DNA of 64,000 bases from Papilionanthe hookeriana x Papilionanthe teres (lineage: Eukaryota; Streptophyta; Magnoliopsida; Asparagales; Orchidaceae). Positions 46,360-58,081 of the stretch are shown here, in pieces; the first letter of the stretch is position 1, and every line of letters starts with the position of its first letter. The notes below the pieces were generated by a model. It did no database searches and was not told where the DNA came from. It worked only from the letters and a program-made list of their open reading frames with translations. Location of the stretch: assembly GCA_022702705.1 (NCBI GenBank), contig CM040428.1:98529805-98593804 (forward strand), given 5' to 3'. Position numbers and translations under genes: made by a program.

Positions 46360-46880
46360 CCTCTCTTGTTATGTCAAACCATAGGGAAAAATATCACTGA
46401 TAATAAAGTTTACGATGTCGGCATACCACAAAACACGCCACTCACTAATAGTGAACAATTTTTCATCAGGAAAATATTCATTGATTTTATCTTCAGAAAA
46501 GAGAGGCTTTTTAAAGTCATGTCTGGATGGCTGATCAGCAATTTGATTATCAACACCCTTCCTATCTACTATTTCAAAATCAATTTCTTGCAAAAGAAGA
46601 ATCCATCATATTAGTCTTGGTTTTTCATCATTCTTTTTCATTAGATACTTAATATCAGATTTGTCAGTATGCACCACACATTTAGTTCCAATTAAAAAAG
46701 ATCTAAATTTATCAAAGGCAAATACTACAGCTAGTAACTCTTTCTCAGTTGTGGTATAATTAATTTGAGCTTCATTTTGAGTTCTACTAGCATGGTAGAT
46801 TACTTTGAAAATCTTATCATATTTCTGACCTAAAACAGCTTCAATATCATAATCACTAGCATCACACATTAACTCAAAAG
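46360..46880 (-). pseudogene. Athila RNase H (A3), decayed
   Basis: CDASDYDIEAVLGQ (first Asp), TTTEKELLAVVFAFDKFR (Glu) and VVHTDKSDIKYL (Asp) are the standard Ty3/gypsy RNase H blocks, from 46869 to 46606. ADQPSRH and EWRVLWYADIVNF follow in a continuing segment to 46369. Confidence 0.8.
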
Positions 46881-47199
46881 GTTTTTCCCAGTTTGGTGAA
46901 ACAATAACAGGTCCAAAGATTAATTTTTATTTCAATGATTCGAAAGCTTTTAGGCATACTTCATCAAAACCAAAAACCACATCTTTTTCTAGTAAACGAC
47001 ATAAAGGCTTTTAGATTTTTGAAAAGTCTTTAATATAACTCCTGTAGAATCCTGCTTGTCCTAAAAAACATCTAATTCCCCTTACATTTGTCAGACAAGG
47101 TAAATTAGCAATCACTTGAATTTTTGTAGGATCTACCTTCATAACTTTTTTCTAATATACGATGTCCCAAAATAATTCCTCCTGCAACCATATATTGAC

Positions 47200-48286
47200 A
47201 TTTTTCCCAATTAAGGACTAATTAGTTTCTTCAAAGTGCTTAAGAACACTTGATAGATTTTCTAAACATGATTCAAATGAAATTCCAAACACTAAAAAGT
47301 CATCCATAAAAATATTAATTCCTTTTTCAATTGAATCACAAAAAATTACCATCACACATCTCTGAAATGTAGCAGGGGCATTATATAAACCAAAAGGCAT
47401 TCTTCCTGTACCATAAGGACTGGTAAACGTTGTTTTCTCTTGATCCTCAGGAGCAATTTGTATTTGGTGATAACCAGTATATCCATCCAAAAAACAAAAG
47501 TATTTATGCCCAGCCAGTCTATCCAACATCTGATCTAGAAAGGGTAGTGGAAAATGGTCTTTCCTGGTGGTAGGTTTAATTTTCTATAATCAATGCATAT
47601 TCTCTACCCTATCTTATTGGTATTAATACATTCTTTTCATTAGCAGTCACAATAACTCCTCCTTTCTTAAGAACACAGTGAATAGAACTAACTCATGCAC
47701 TATCTGAAATAGGGTAGAAAATTCTAGCATCCAACCACTTTAAAATTTCTTTCTTCACAACATCTTTAATGATAGGATTTAATCTCCTTTGAGGATCAGA
47801 CCGAGGTTTGCAATTCTCTTCCAAAAGGATTCTATGCATGCAAATTGAAGGACTGATTCCTTTAATATTAGCTATTGTCCATCCAAAGGCTTTCTTATAG
47901 TTCTTCATAACTTCAAGCAAACTCTCTTCTTCTTTTTCAATCAATTGAGAGGAAATTATAACTGGTAAAGTTAAGGAATCACCTAAAAAGCCATATTTTA
48001 AATGAGTATAAAGCATCTTTAAATTAAGTTCATGAGGTTTTTTAATTAATGGACTAAAAGATTCATCTTTTTCAATCATGTCCAACAATTCAAAATTTTT
48101 GTTAACATAATTTAAACCTTCCTCAAGAAAGTCTTCAGAATGTTGTAATTCCTCATCATGCTTGTATTCCAATTTTTTACTTTGAGATTTCTCTTCAAAA
48201 GTTGATTTGAAATGACATTCACTTAGATATATGATAACATCCATCCTGTAGCATTCATCATCTTTACCTCTTGCAGGATATTTCAT
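47200..48286 (-). pseudogene. Athila reverse transcriptase (A3), decayed
   Basis: Copies element RNA into DNA. The N-terminal part (48286-47693) has AFGWTIANIKGISPSICMH and PQRRLNPIIKDVVKKEI. A stop replaces Trp just after PISDSA. The catalytic part (47529-47218) has FLDGYTGYHQI with the first Asp, TFTSPYGTGRMPFGL, and FMDDFLVFG, the Athila form of the YxDD box. The thumb region down to about 46900 is poorly preserved. Confidence 0.85.
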
Positions 48287-48299
48287 TGATTTTGAGATA

Positions 48300-48900
48300 T
48301 TGAATGTAATTGTTTGATCATCTACACAAAAGTAAATTCCCCTTTTTGCACATTTATCATTGCTTTGCCTGTGACTACGAAAGGTTTCCCTAAAATTATG
48401 GGTATCTCTTGATCTTCCTCCATATCTAATACAAATAAATCAATGGGAAGGATAAATTCATCCACTTCACTAAAACATCTTCTATAACTCCTTTAGGATA
48501 AGTGATCAAATGAATAGATAATTTCAGAGTTACAGTACTCGGGGTTATTTCTCATTATCCTAATCTTTTGAATATAGAAAATGGCATAACATTAATGCTT
48601 GCACCTAAATCACATAAAGCTTTTCTATAAAATTGTCTCTAATCGTACATGGAATTGTGAAACTACGAGGATCTTTAAGTTTTTCAGGAAAGTTTTTCTG
48701 AGTTATTGCACTGCACTCCTCACTAAGTGCAGCAGTTTCATTAACTTCAAACTTCCTTTTTCTGTTGAGAATATCCATCATAAATTTCACATAGCTTGGC
48801 ATTTGTTCCAAGGCTTCAGCAAATGGAATACTGATTGCAAGCTTCTTAAAAATTTCCAAGAACTTTGAAAATTTCTTATCCAATTTGTGTTTCGAAGTCT
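48300..48900 (-). pseudogene. Athila aspartic protease region (A3), decayed
   Basis: Upstream segment EALEQMPSYVKFMMDIL and CSAITQKNFPEKLKDPRSF (48883-48605) is the conserved Gag-Pol linker. The protease active site follows as DLGASIN (48611-48591), the usual Athila variant of DTG. Stops follow soon after. Confidence 0.75.
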
Positions 48901-49397
48901 CTGAGGAAATGGAGGCGGTGGCTTTTCTAAATCAATCTTCGGTGGAGAAATAAGTCTTTCCAAACCTTTCTGAGCATCCTCATTTAGTTCTTCATTCTCT
49001 TATGAACTCAACCTTCCAACTCTCTTCCACTTCTCAACTGAATAGCTTTTACTTGCTCTTTATTCTTCTCTCTTTGATTTATTTCTATATTACTAGGAAG
49101 TGTTCCTTGGGATCTACTACTTAATGATTTGATAATCTATCCCAATTGATTCCCGATATTTCTGAACGTTGCTCCTTAACTTTGCAATTGATTTTCCATT
49201 TGTAACACCACTTCTTCTATAGACAACTTCTTCTCCTTAAATTGTGAAGCATTGTTAAAACCTAGAGGATAGGGTGGTCTATAATTTTTATTTCCTTGAT
49301 TATTCCAGTTCTCCAATGGGTTTACTTAGTTGTTTCCCCATTGTTGATTACTACCACCCTGATTATTAGTATTTCAGTTAAAGTTTGGATGATTCTT
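48901..49397 (-). other. A3 gag C-terminal/linker region, not readable
   Basis: It lies between recognisable gag and protease segments. Short Asn/Gln-rich phrases can be read in different frames, typical of the linker, but no clear zinc knuckle is visible. Confidence 0.4.
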
Positions 49398-50305
49398 CTA
49401 ATCTGGGTTATAATAATTCAAATATGGGTTATTAGGCTTGTTTATGGTATTCAAAGTTTTTAATGATGTTTGAGAATCAACCATTTGGCCTAATGAATTT
49501 TCTTCAATCATGAAAATTGGCTGAGAAAAATTCATTCCAAATAGGTTTATCTTCCTTGAAATTACAACAACTTGATTCTCTAGCATTGCAAAAGCATCAT
49601 TATCATGAATATTGGCTACCTTTTTATGATTTAACCTTTCAGAAGGCCATTGAAAATAATTAGTAGCCTTTCTTTAATTAAAGCATAAGCGTCAGATAAC
49701 TGTTTAGACATGAATGAACCACCATCAGTGGCATCGATAATAGATCTAAGAGATCTAGATAATCCATTGTAGAAAGTTTGATTTATTAACCAATCTGATA
49801 TTGAATGATGTTGAAACTTTCTTTGGAGATCTTTAAAACATTCTCATGCTTCATAAATAGATTCTCCTTAAAACTGGCAAAAGATGTAAAGTCATTTCTA
49901 TGCTTCACAATCTTTGATGGTGGAAAATATTTAGCAAGGAATTTCTGAGCTAAATCACCCCAAGTTCTGATAGATCCATGTGCTAACGAATTTAACCATA
50001 TCTTAGCCTTATCTCTCAGTGAGAAGAGAAAAAAGTCTAAGTCTAATAGCAACATTCGAAACACCATTGTATTTAAAAGTAGCATACAATTCTAGAAAAT
50101 TAGCAAGATGTAAATTAGAATCTTCAGTTGGTGCTCCCCCAAACTCATTATTTGATATCATCTGGATAATAGTAGGTTTAAGTTCAAATGAATTAGCAGC
50201 TACAACAGGGTTTTGAATACTACCATGAAATTCATCTACTGTAGGGTTAGCATAATCTCTTAAAGGTCTGAAGTCTTGATGGATTTCAACACTTTGATTC
50301 GACAT
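49398..50305 (-). pseudogene. Athila gag (A3), frameshifted
   Basis: Start chosen at 50305 (MSNQSVEIHQ), which matches the start of A2 gag (MANQNVEIHQ). Blocks are NNEFGGAPTEDSN, HLANFLELYATFKYNGVS, RDKAKIWLNSLAHGSIRTW and AQKFLAKYFPPSKIVKHR, then after frameshifts a LENQVVVISRKI segment (49586-49398). Frame changes occur near 50030 and 49880 and further on. An upstream extension to 50449 in the same frame is not conserved with A2 as a start. Confidence 0.85.
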
Positions 50306-50506
50306 TTCTTGAATACTTTTGTTTTTTTCTGTAATTTTAATATTTTTGACTTTTCTTATAGTTCTTTCTAATTCAGAACCGTAAGGCACAAGTCCTACAG
50401 AACCTGAACTATGCATACACATCAAAATGGGACACACTAACAAAAGCAAAGAAAAACTAAAAATTTAGTTTTTCAAAAATTTTCTTTAAAAAATATTTTA
50501 ATTAAT

Positions 50507-50535
50507 TTCCCCAGCAAAGGCGTTAAAAACTTGAT
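50507..50535 (-). other. primer-binding region of A3
   Basis: In sense the sequence reads ATCAAGTTTT then TAACGCCTTTGCTGGGGAA, a degenerate copy of the Athila primer-binding site seen in A2 at 37915-37950. Confidence 0.6.
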
Positions 50536-52340
50536 CCCCAAATATTTACGCTTACGTTTTTCACTTTATATTTCTTTTCAATGACAATATCTCTTTCTTT
50601 TTAAAGGATGCTAAAAACTTTACTCTGAAACAAATAAGAAATATATTTTAATTATTTTATAATATGATCTTCTACGCAAATACACTTATTGTTTATCAAG
50701 TAATATAGGAATTTCTGATTAAGCCCCGAGATATCAAACCCACAGGGTAATGTCTAAAAATTTAAACAAAGTAAAAAAATAACTTTTTACTTTTCAAAAT
50801 GAATATGTAAAGTATGTTTAACATAGAAAGTATCAAATTTGTTTTTTATATTTTTATTTTAAGAAAAAGTAAAACAAGCAACTAAAATTAATAAGGCTAT
50901 AAAAATCTATAGATGAAAGCAAATGAGAATGAAATATCTTTTTCTTCTTCCATCAATCAATAACAATTATGAAATTTCATTGTGGAAGTTTCTAAATGTG
51001 TTGTGCCAAATAAGAGCAGTTATATTCTTTACCCTTACTTGGTTTTATAATGAACATTGGCTAATTTGATGTTTTGAAATCTTGTAGATGGGTTAGGCAA
51101 GAAAGATACTAGCTCTGACTCTAGAGTTCTCTCTTGTCCCTCCACCTGGGGGCTAACATCTCATAACAATATTTAAAACATCAAACCAAATTAGGGGCTT
51201 TAGCCTGTCACTCTAAAGTACTTTAATTTTACCCTCATTAAAAAGCATATCTCTCTATCTATTTACACTCAAATATATGGACTGCAGTTCTCACCCATAA
51301 AAATACTTGTGATTAACTCCAATTATTGAGTGAGACAATACTGCATTGGTTCTTACATGTTCTCACAACAAATTTTAACATCTCAATTGGCTCAATCATG
51401 AGATAAAAGAAGTGCAAGGCAGAGGACTCATCACAACTTCTTCCAACATTAAACATTTATACATCAAACAACTTCCTTCCATAATTTAATTACTTCATCA
51501 TTTGAAAGGAAAAAGATAAAGAAAACTACTTAGAACTCATGGAGAAAATACGCACACAATTTGATTTGAAAGAAGAAAACATAGTGAAAACACAATAAGT
51601 TTATCTTTAAAACCAAATGTAAAAACAAATATAAAATCTTATCTGAAAATCCTCTCTACAAGACTCTTGAAGTTCCTCTGAAACTTTTGTTTTCCATTTC
51701 AAAACTTCTTAGAGGTTGGCACCCAACTCTAAGAATTGAATCTCCTAAATTCTAATACAAACTATGATAAATTAATGTGGAAAAGTAAACAAAATATGGC
51801 GAGAAGAAGGCTCCCTTTTTTCCTTTCTCCTTTGAACCACTTCATGATTTTCTCCAACTTCTCCTGCCAAAATTTTCTTTCCAAAACTCTTCTCCTTTTC
51901 TAGTCTTAATTTTTCTTTTTAATAATTCTCAAAAAGGTGCTTTGGTGTCTCCTCAAATTATGTCCAGAATCAATGAATCTACTAAGAGATGCATCAATCA
52001 ATTTAAATTTTAAATGTATTTTTGCACTGATGGGAAGTTAATGAATTTTAAACCAAAGGGAGCTTCAAAAATCCCTTCAAATTTGTGCCAAAATTAATTT
52101 AAATTCATCACTATAATTATGGCGCCTAAGTGCCAGCATCTGGTGCTTAAGCGCCAAAGGCTAATTTTGCACACCTTTCAATTTTTGCTCCAAATTTGAT
52201 CGTTTTTTTATCCTTTCATCACTATCAGTCATTTTAATCTTTGCTAGAAGAAAAAATGAAAATACCTTCAATTAAAGTGCAATATCATCAAAATAGGTAT
52301 AACAATGTGGTTTAAATAACTATATATTTTAGGTGTATCA
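50536..52340 (-). repeat. 5' LTR of Athila A3
   Basis: Starts TGATACACCTAAAATATATAG at 52340 in sense and ends near AAATATTTGGGG at 50536, about 1.8 kb. The GC-rich palindromic block is at 52122-52160. The TATA region is less clear than in A1 and A2. Confidence 0.85.
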
Positions 52341-55041
52341 CTTCGCCATTTAACGCCACCATCCACGTAGTTGCCTCGTTAGCCCCCGCATTATGGATCA
52401 AGGCTCCATCTGACACAATCCCAACCATCCAGAGAATATACGCGTGGTCCAATGCCTCTTGGACATCGTCCCCAACTGACCTTACCGTAAACAGTCCACA
52501 CTAAAACTTTAGGATCTCGAGCTAGACTCAACCCAATCACTTGGGGTTTGTTTCTATGGACTCATCTAACCTAGATGAACCTATCTATATAATTAACCTA
52601 GCCTGAAATTGACCCAATGTGAATTGAGAATAAAAAAATCTCAGGAGAGGGAGTTCAATACCTTTATTTGAGAGGGGAAGCTTCAATCAGATGGTTGTAG
52701 CAGTTTTGATTGGTCCCAACGAACCTCCAGATAAAGCCTCTTGTCCTGGTGATATGTTTGAATCCATGTTGTACGAGACCCAATCTCAGGTGCTTATCAA
52801 AGTTTGGTGTAAAGGCTCTCTGTGATGGGGGTTTTATTGGGGAACTTCTTTCAGTGCTGGGAAGGTTTGGGCACAGTTAATTTGATATTGGTCAAGCGTA
52901 CGACTGTAATGGAATGAGTCTTGGTTTCAACTAAAATTTCAATGGGGAAATTAGCTCTGGACAGTGGGGATGAGTCGCTGAAAGTAGTGGGATTACACTT
53001 AGGATGTCTCAGAGAAGATCTGATGCAATTTTTGTAGGGTTTCCTAAAGAAATTTTTCAACACCACTCCTTGGCCGTGGAGAGCTCCACTTATGGCTAGG
53101 TCAATTGGACCGAGTCTAGGTGTTGTTGATGGGTGGAATCCACTGCTTAGGTGGAGGGCAGAAGAGCTCCAGTGAGTAATCAGGGCTAGACAACTCATTG
53201 GGTGAGTTTGGATTTAATTTGGCTTGGTTGGCTCTCCATTTGGCTCCTTCGGCAACTAGGCCAGCCGGCCAGGCCAGGGGAGGTAGTCATAAGTCAGGTG
53301 AGCCAGTGGGCAGGCCATCATGGTGAGTAATTAAGCTGGTGACGGCTTGGACAAAAGAACTTCCATGGTTTAGCCAAAAATTTGGTGAAATCCCATAATT
53401 TAGGGGACCTTTGGTCCATGGCTCATATAGGTTAACCGAAGTGGACCTAGGGTGGTTCCTAGGGTCCAAAGGCTGACCTGGATGGCTTGGTTTGATCAAT
53501 TTAGCTAAGTTTGATCAATTTAGGCTAGGTGAGCTAACTTAGGTTTGAGCTTGGGTTGGACCCAGTTTATTGCTCAAATTGATGTATATGATTGTCATAA
53601 AGTGTTTGAAAGGGGATTGGAGAGGTTTTGAATAGGTTTGGGGGTTCAATTTTGCATGATTTGGGTGTTTGGTTAATTTTGGGCATGTTGGGTTAACTTG
53701 GGTTTAGGTTAGGCTAGAGTGAGGTCAAAGGTCAATTGATGGTTTAATTTGGTTTATGGAAATGTCATGAAGGGTTTTGGATATTAATATGGGGAATTGG
53801 TTGGCTCATGGGGTTTAATTTGGGGGAATTGGGCCATAAGGTCAAGATTGGGTCCTTTTGATTTGGGTTGAAATTGATCTCAAATGTGTGTCAAATAGGG
53901 CTTGGACTTGGTTTGGGATGAGGTTAGGCATTGTGAATTAATGTTTGGAATTGAAATTGAAGATGATTGAAGTCAATTTAGTTGACATTGGTGGTGATTT
54001 GGGCATTTTGGGCCTTCAAGGGTTGGGCTTGGACTTGGTTTGGGATGAGGTTAGGCATTGTGAATTAATGTTTGGAATTGAAATTGAAGATGATTGAAGT
54101 CAACTTGGTGGACATTGGTGGTCATTTGGGCATTTTGGGCCTTAAAGGGTAATTTGGGGCTTTTAATTAAAGTGGGCAAATTTGGTCAAGTTGGGTCAAA
54201 CAAAGTGGTTTAAATCTAAATTGGGAATATTTGGAGGGTTTTCATAAATTTTGGGAATTTTTGGAATTTTCTAATTTTTTGCTAGGAAGGGTATTTTGGT
54301 AGTTTGGAGGGGTTTTGGGGATATTTTGGATATATTGGTAAACTTGAGGTGTTTTGGGTATATTTAGTAGTGAAGAATATTTTGAGATGATTCTTGGGAG
54401 ATTTGGTAATTTTGGTTGATTTTGGGAACTTTGAGCAAATTTGGGGTTTTAGGGGTAATTTTCGTCATTTGGTAGAGATTATGGCTAAGGAATCAAATTT
54501 TGGGAATTTTGCTAAAATTGGGGTTAAGGGAGATTGATAACTCATCCGAGCCATGAACCAAGGGAATTGCCCATTTGGACCCTCCATATAATGGTAATAT
54601 CCAAACCCTAACCTGGGCTAAGAGCTTGGGGAAACCACCCACATAAGTTTCTAAAAGTGTAGGGGCTCAAGCCTTAGGAAGCTTCGTTTAGGATTGTGAG
54701 GTAGTGTGTGAGAGTGTAATGTGAAAGTGTGTGTGTGAGTATAATGTGCAAGTGTGTGTGTGCTTCAGCCTCATCCAGACCACCTAGGGTAAATCCTAAG
54801 GCTTGAACATCCTATAGGGAACTCCCCTTTTGTTTTCCGAATGCTTGATCTCATCCTCCTAAGAATTTGGAGGCTAGACTTTAAGCATTTGAAAACTCCA
54901 AATGAAGCAAAGAAGTGTTTTAAATTTCTAGAGGTAAGGATCCCATCACTAGTCTTCTAACATAGTCACCAGGAATGTCCTATGGCTAGACCCTTAGCTA
55001 TTCTAAAGAGAGACTAGACCTAAAAAAAATTGAGGTCAACA
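52341..55041 (-). repeat. 3' LTR of Tat element E3, right of the A3 insertion
   Basis: Follows the E1 LTR from the equivalent of about 11835 to its terminus 14959, ending TGAGGTCAACA at 55041 followed by AATGGACCCCC as in E1. It includes the GC-rich block (52345-52510) and a donor-like site at 52660. The TATA-like box is not preserved. It is more diverged from E1 than the two E1 LTRs are from each other. The leader and R/U5 part is missing left of 38829. Confidence 0.75.
52660..52661 (-). promoter_or_regulatory. splice donor candidate in E3 LTR
   Basis: The minus strand reads AATAAAG|GTATTGAAC. The GT and surrounding AAAGGTAT are kept although neighbouring bases have changed relative to E1. 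Confidence 0.4.
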
Positions 55042-55479
55042 AATGGACCCCCAATAGGTGTGGTGTGTGGAACAAGCACACTGCACGTAATTGTGTTGAC
55101 CGACGAGATCAACAAAACCAATACAACTATCCGAGTTAAAACTCAAGACAATACGTAAAATTATGCGAGGAAGTGTCTGCTAGAGATTATCTGGGTAGAA
55201 AACCTTTTTGTTAGGAAGGAAAATGAAATACCTTCATTAGGGAGCTTTGAATTTCAAGCTTCCAAACTTTAAAGGAGTCCGATTCAATTCGATTCGAAGT
55301 TGGAATTTGAATTTAGGATTTGATTTAGATTTTGATTTTAAGTTTTGAGTTTCAATTTGATTTTGAACTTTATGGAATTTATGGGAATTTAGAATTTGTG
55401 GAATTTCAAATTTGTGAGATTTTTACTTTAATTTTAAGAATTTTAATTTCATGGGATTTTTGAGTTTATGTGAGTGCAG

Positions 55480-57110
55480 AGGGGAGATTCAGAATTTAGG
55501 TACCGCTCTCAGAATAACATGAATGCGAAACATATCTCCAAAAGGAGGCAGAAATATAGGAAAATTGAGGGAATCGAAAGAAAGGGCTTCGACCCAGAAA
55601 TATCGTGGAGGGCAAAAAATATCTCAAAAGGTAAATGGAAATATAGGGAAATTTATGGAATCAGACGACCAAGTTCCGACCCAAAAATATCGTAGAGGGC
55701 AGAAAATATTTCGAAAGAGAAATGGAAATATAGGGAAATTTTGAGAATCGGAGGACAAAGCTCCGAACTGGAAATATTGTGGAGGGCGAAAAATATCTTG
55801 GAAGGGAAATGGAAATATAGAGAAATTTTGAGATTCAGATGAAAAAGCTCTGACCCAGAAATATCATGAAGGGCGGAAAATATCTCAGAAGGGAAATAGA
55901 AATATAGGTAAATTGATGGAATCGAACGACAAAGCTCCGAGCCCGAAATATTGTGGAGGGCGGAATATATATAGGAACAAAAATGGAAATATAGGGAATT
56001 TTTTTCAATCGGAAGACATAGCTCCAACCCGAAAATGTCGTGGAGGGCATAAAATATCTCGGAAGGGAAATGGAAATAAAGGAAAATTGATGGAATAAGA
56101 CTTTAAAGCTCCAAACCAAAAATGTCGTGGAGAGCAGAAAATATCTCAGAAAGTAAATCGAAAAATAGGAAAATTTTGAGAACTGGACACAAAGCTTCGA
56201 TTCGGAAATATCATGGAGGATGGAAAATATCTCAGAAGGGAAATGGAAATTTAAGGAAATTGATGGAATCCGACAACAAAGCTCTGATCGAGAAATATCA
56301 TGGAGGGTGGAAAATATCTCAGATGGGAAATGGAAACATAAAGAAATTGATGGAATCGGACGAAAAATCTCCGACTCGAAAATATCGTGGAGGGCAAAAA
56401 ATATCTCAAAAGGGAAATGGAAATATAGTGAAATTTTAAGAATCAAACAACAAAGCTCTTACCAGGAATTGTCGTGGATGGCAGAAAATATCTCGGAATG
56501 GAAATTAAAATATCAGGAAATTGATGGAATCGGACAACAAAGCTCTGACCAATATGATGGAGGGCAGAAAATATTTTAGAAGGGAAATGGAAATATAGGG
56601 ATTGGATCGGATGATAAAGCTCCGGTCCAAAAATATCTTAGAGAGAAGAAAATTTCTTGGAATGTAAATGGAGATATAGGGAAATTCTGGGAATCAAACG
56701 ACAAAGCTCCGAACCAAAAATATCGTGGAGGGCAGAAAATATCTCGGAAGGTAAATGAAAATATAAGGAAATATTGAGAATCAGATGACAAAGCTCTTAT
56801 CCAGAAATATCATGGAGGGCAGAAAATATCTCAGAAGGGAAATGGAAATACAGGGATTGATGGAGTCGAACGACAAATCTCCGACTCGGAAATATTGTGG
56901 AGGACGAAAAATATATCAGAAGGTAAAATGGAAATATATGGAAATTTTGAAATTCAAATGACAAAGCTCCAACCTAGAAATATCGTGGAGGGCGGAAAAT
57001 ATCTCAGATGGAAAATGGAAATATAAGGAGATTTTGAGAATCAGACAACAAAGCTCTGATCCGGAAATATCGTGCAAGGTGGAAAATATCTTGGAAGGAA
57101 AATGGAAATT
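55480..57110. repeat. ~87-bp tandem array in the E3 3' UTR
   Basis: About 18 diverged copies of a unit with GGAAATGGAAATATAGGG, a GAC(A)AAAGCTCCGA phrase, GAAATATCGTGGAGGGC and AAAATATCTC. The ATATAGG landmark recurs at 55641, 55728, 55815 and 55902. It occupies exactly the place of the unrelated 128-bp array in E1. Long ORFs on both strands within it result from the repeat period (87 is a multiple of 3) and are not genes. Confidence 0.9.
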
Positions 57111-57950
57111 TTGGGAAATTTAGGGAAGCTTGAGGAGGAAATCTCAAGGGCTTACATCAGGCCCAAGGGGTAATAGGATGGGAAACAAAATATAGGTAAT
57201 GATCCCAAAATTTTGTGTGAAAAGATTTAGAGAAATCTTGGTATGGACCATCAAAGATGGGTGGAAATTGTGCCATTTGGCCAAGACTAGCAGTCATTGC
57301 AACATTTGCAAACTTTCATGAAATTGCAAGTTTGTAGGAAGTGACGTTACGGAAAGTGTCAAATTTTGCGGTGTGCTTTTGAAAATGAAAAGTTTGAAGA
57401 TGAGTGTAGAGACTCAAAATCTCAAGAGAGAGAGAATCAGCTTATCATTTATTTATCATTTTCTTTCAGTTTGTTTCATTTTATTTCATTTAATTTCATT
57501 TTGTTTTATCCAATTTCATATTTAATTTCCTTTTAATGTCATTTCATTTTGACTTATTTCATTTGTTATTATTTTCTTTTTATTTTTTTTTGTATCATTC
57601 TTCGTTCGTTTTAATTTGAGACCGATGTACGGTCCTGCGGCTCTCAACCGTCACGTCAAAAAGACACATTTCTAAAAAACTAGCAAGTTGAAACATAAAT
57701 CTTCATTAATGTTTTGCAGAAAGTAGTAGTACAACTGATTATATGCCGAAAAGCATCCAAAATGTCGATCAAGTGTACATAGCTGAACAAAACTATCATA
57801 TCATATCTTGCCAGAAGAAAAGTGGTGACAACTGTTGTGACCCAGTGTAAGAGGTAGTAGATATCTATCGTCTGAGGCTGCTCCGTAGACAAGCTAATCT
57901 ACCAAGGCTACGCTCCTGAACAAAAGACCCATCGTAAACAACCGGAGGTA
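57111..57950 (-). other. E3 3' UTR between tandem array and ALKBH-like fragment
   Basis: No gene is visible. It contains a T-rich low-complexity tract of TTTCATTT repeats (57460-57560), comparable with the T/C-rich tract at 17940-17980 in E1. Confidence 0.45.
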
Positions 57951-58081
57951 CTACTGTGACAATGGCAAGGGCTGAAGGCTTTCCAATTTTGGATCTGGCT
58001 TGTAGTAAAACGGTGCCTTGTTCTCATCCATTCTTCTGAAGGTAATTGATACCCTCTGTCCTGTAACTCCTTGGATGCAGT
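57951..58081 (-). pseudogene. ALKBH-like gene of E3, last 43 codons
   Basis: Reading from 58081 to the TAG at 57951-57953, the frame gives CIQGVTGQRVSITFRRM, then KPDPKLESLQP. It is colinear with CIPGVFVERISVTFRRM and QPDLELESLRP in E1. The AlkB RxxxxxR motif is retained. The 5' side is cut exactly at the LTR terminus of E4 (58082), one residue after the distal iron-ligand His would stand. The rest of the gene should lie beyond E4, outside the window. Confidence 0.8.

Larger units (their letters stand above)
38987..52340 (-). mobile_element. Athila-type element A3, full length, decayed
   Basis: 13.35 kb on the minus strand. In sense order it has a 5' LTR (52340-50536), primer-binding region, gag, protease, reverse transcriptase, RNase H, integrase, a long spacer, the env-position gene, an AT-rich spacer and a 3' LTR (40795-38987). 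All genes carry frameshifts or stops. Both flanks are Tat LTR sequence of E3. I could not identify a clean target duplication. Confidence 0.85.

Noticed and set aside
55653..56446. Long overlapping ORFs on both strands, up to 203 codons, that look like a repeat protein
   Set aside because: They follow the 87-bp tandem array, whose period is a multiple of three, so any open frame is propagated on both strands.
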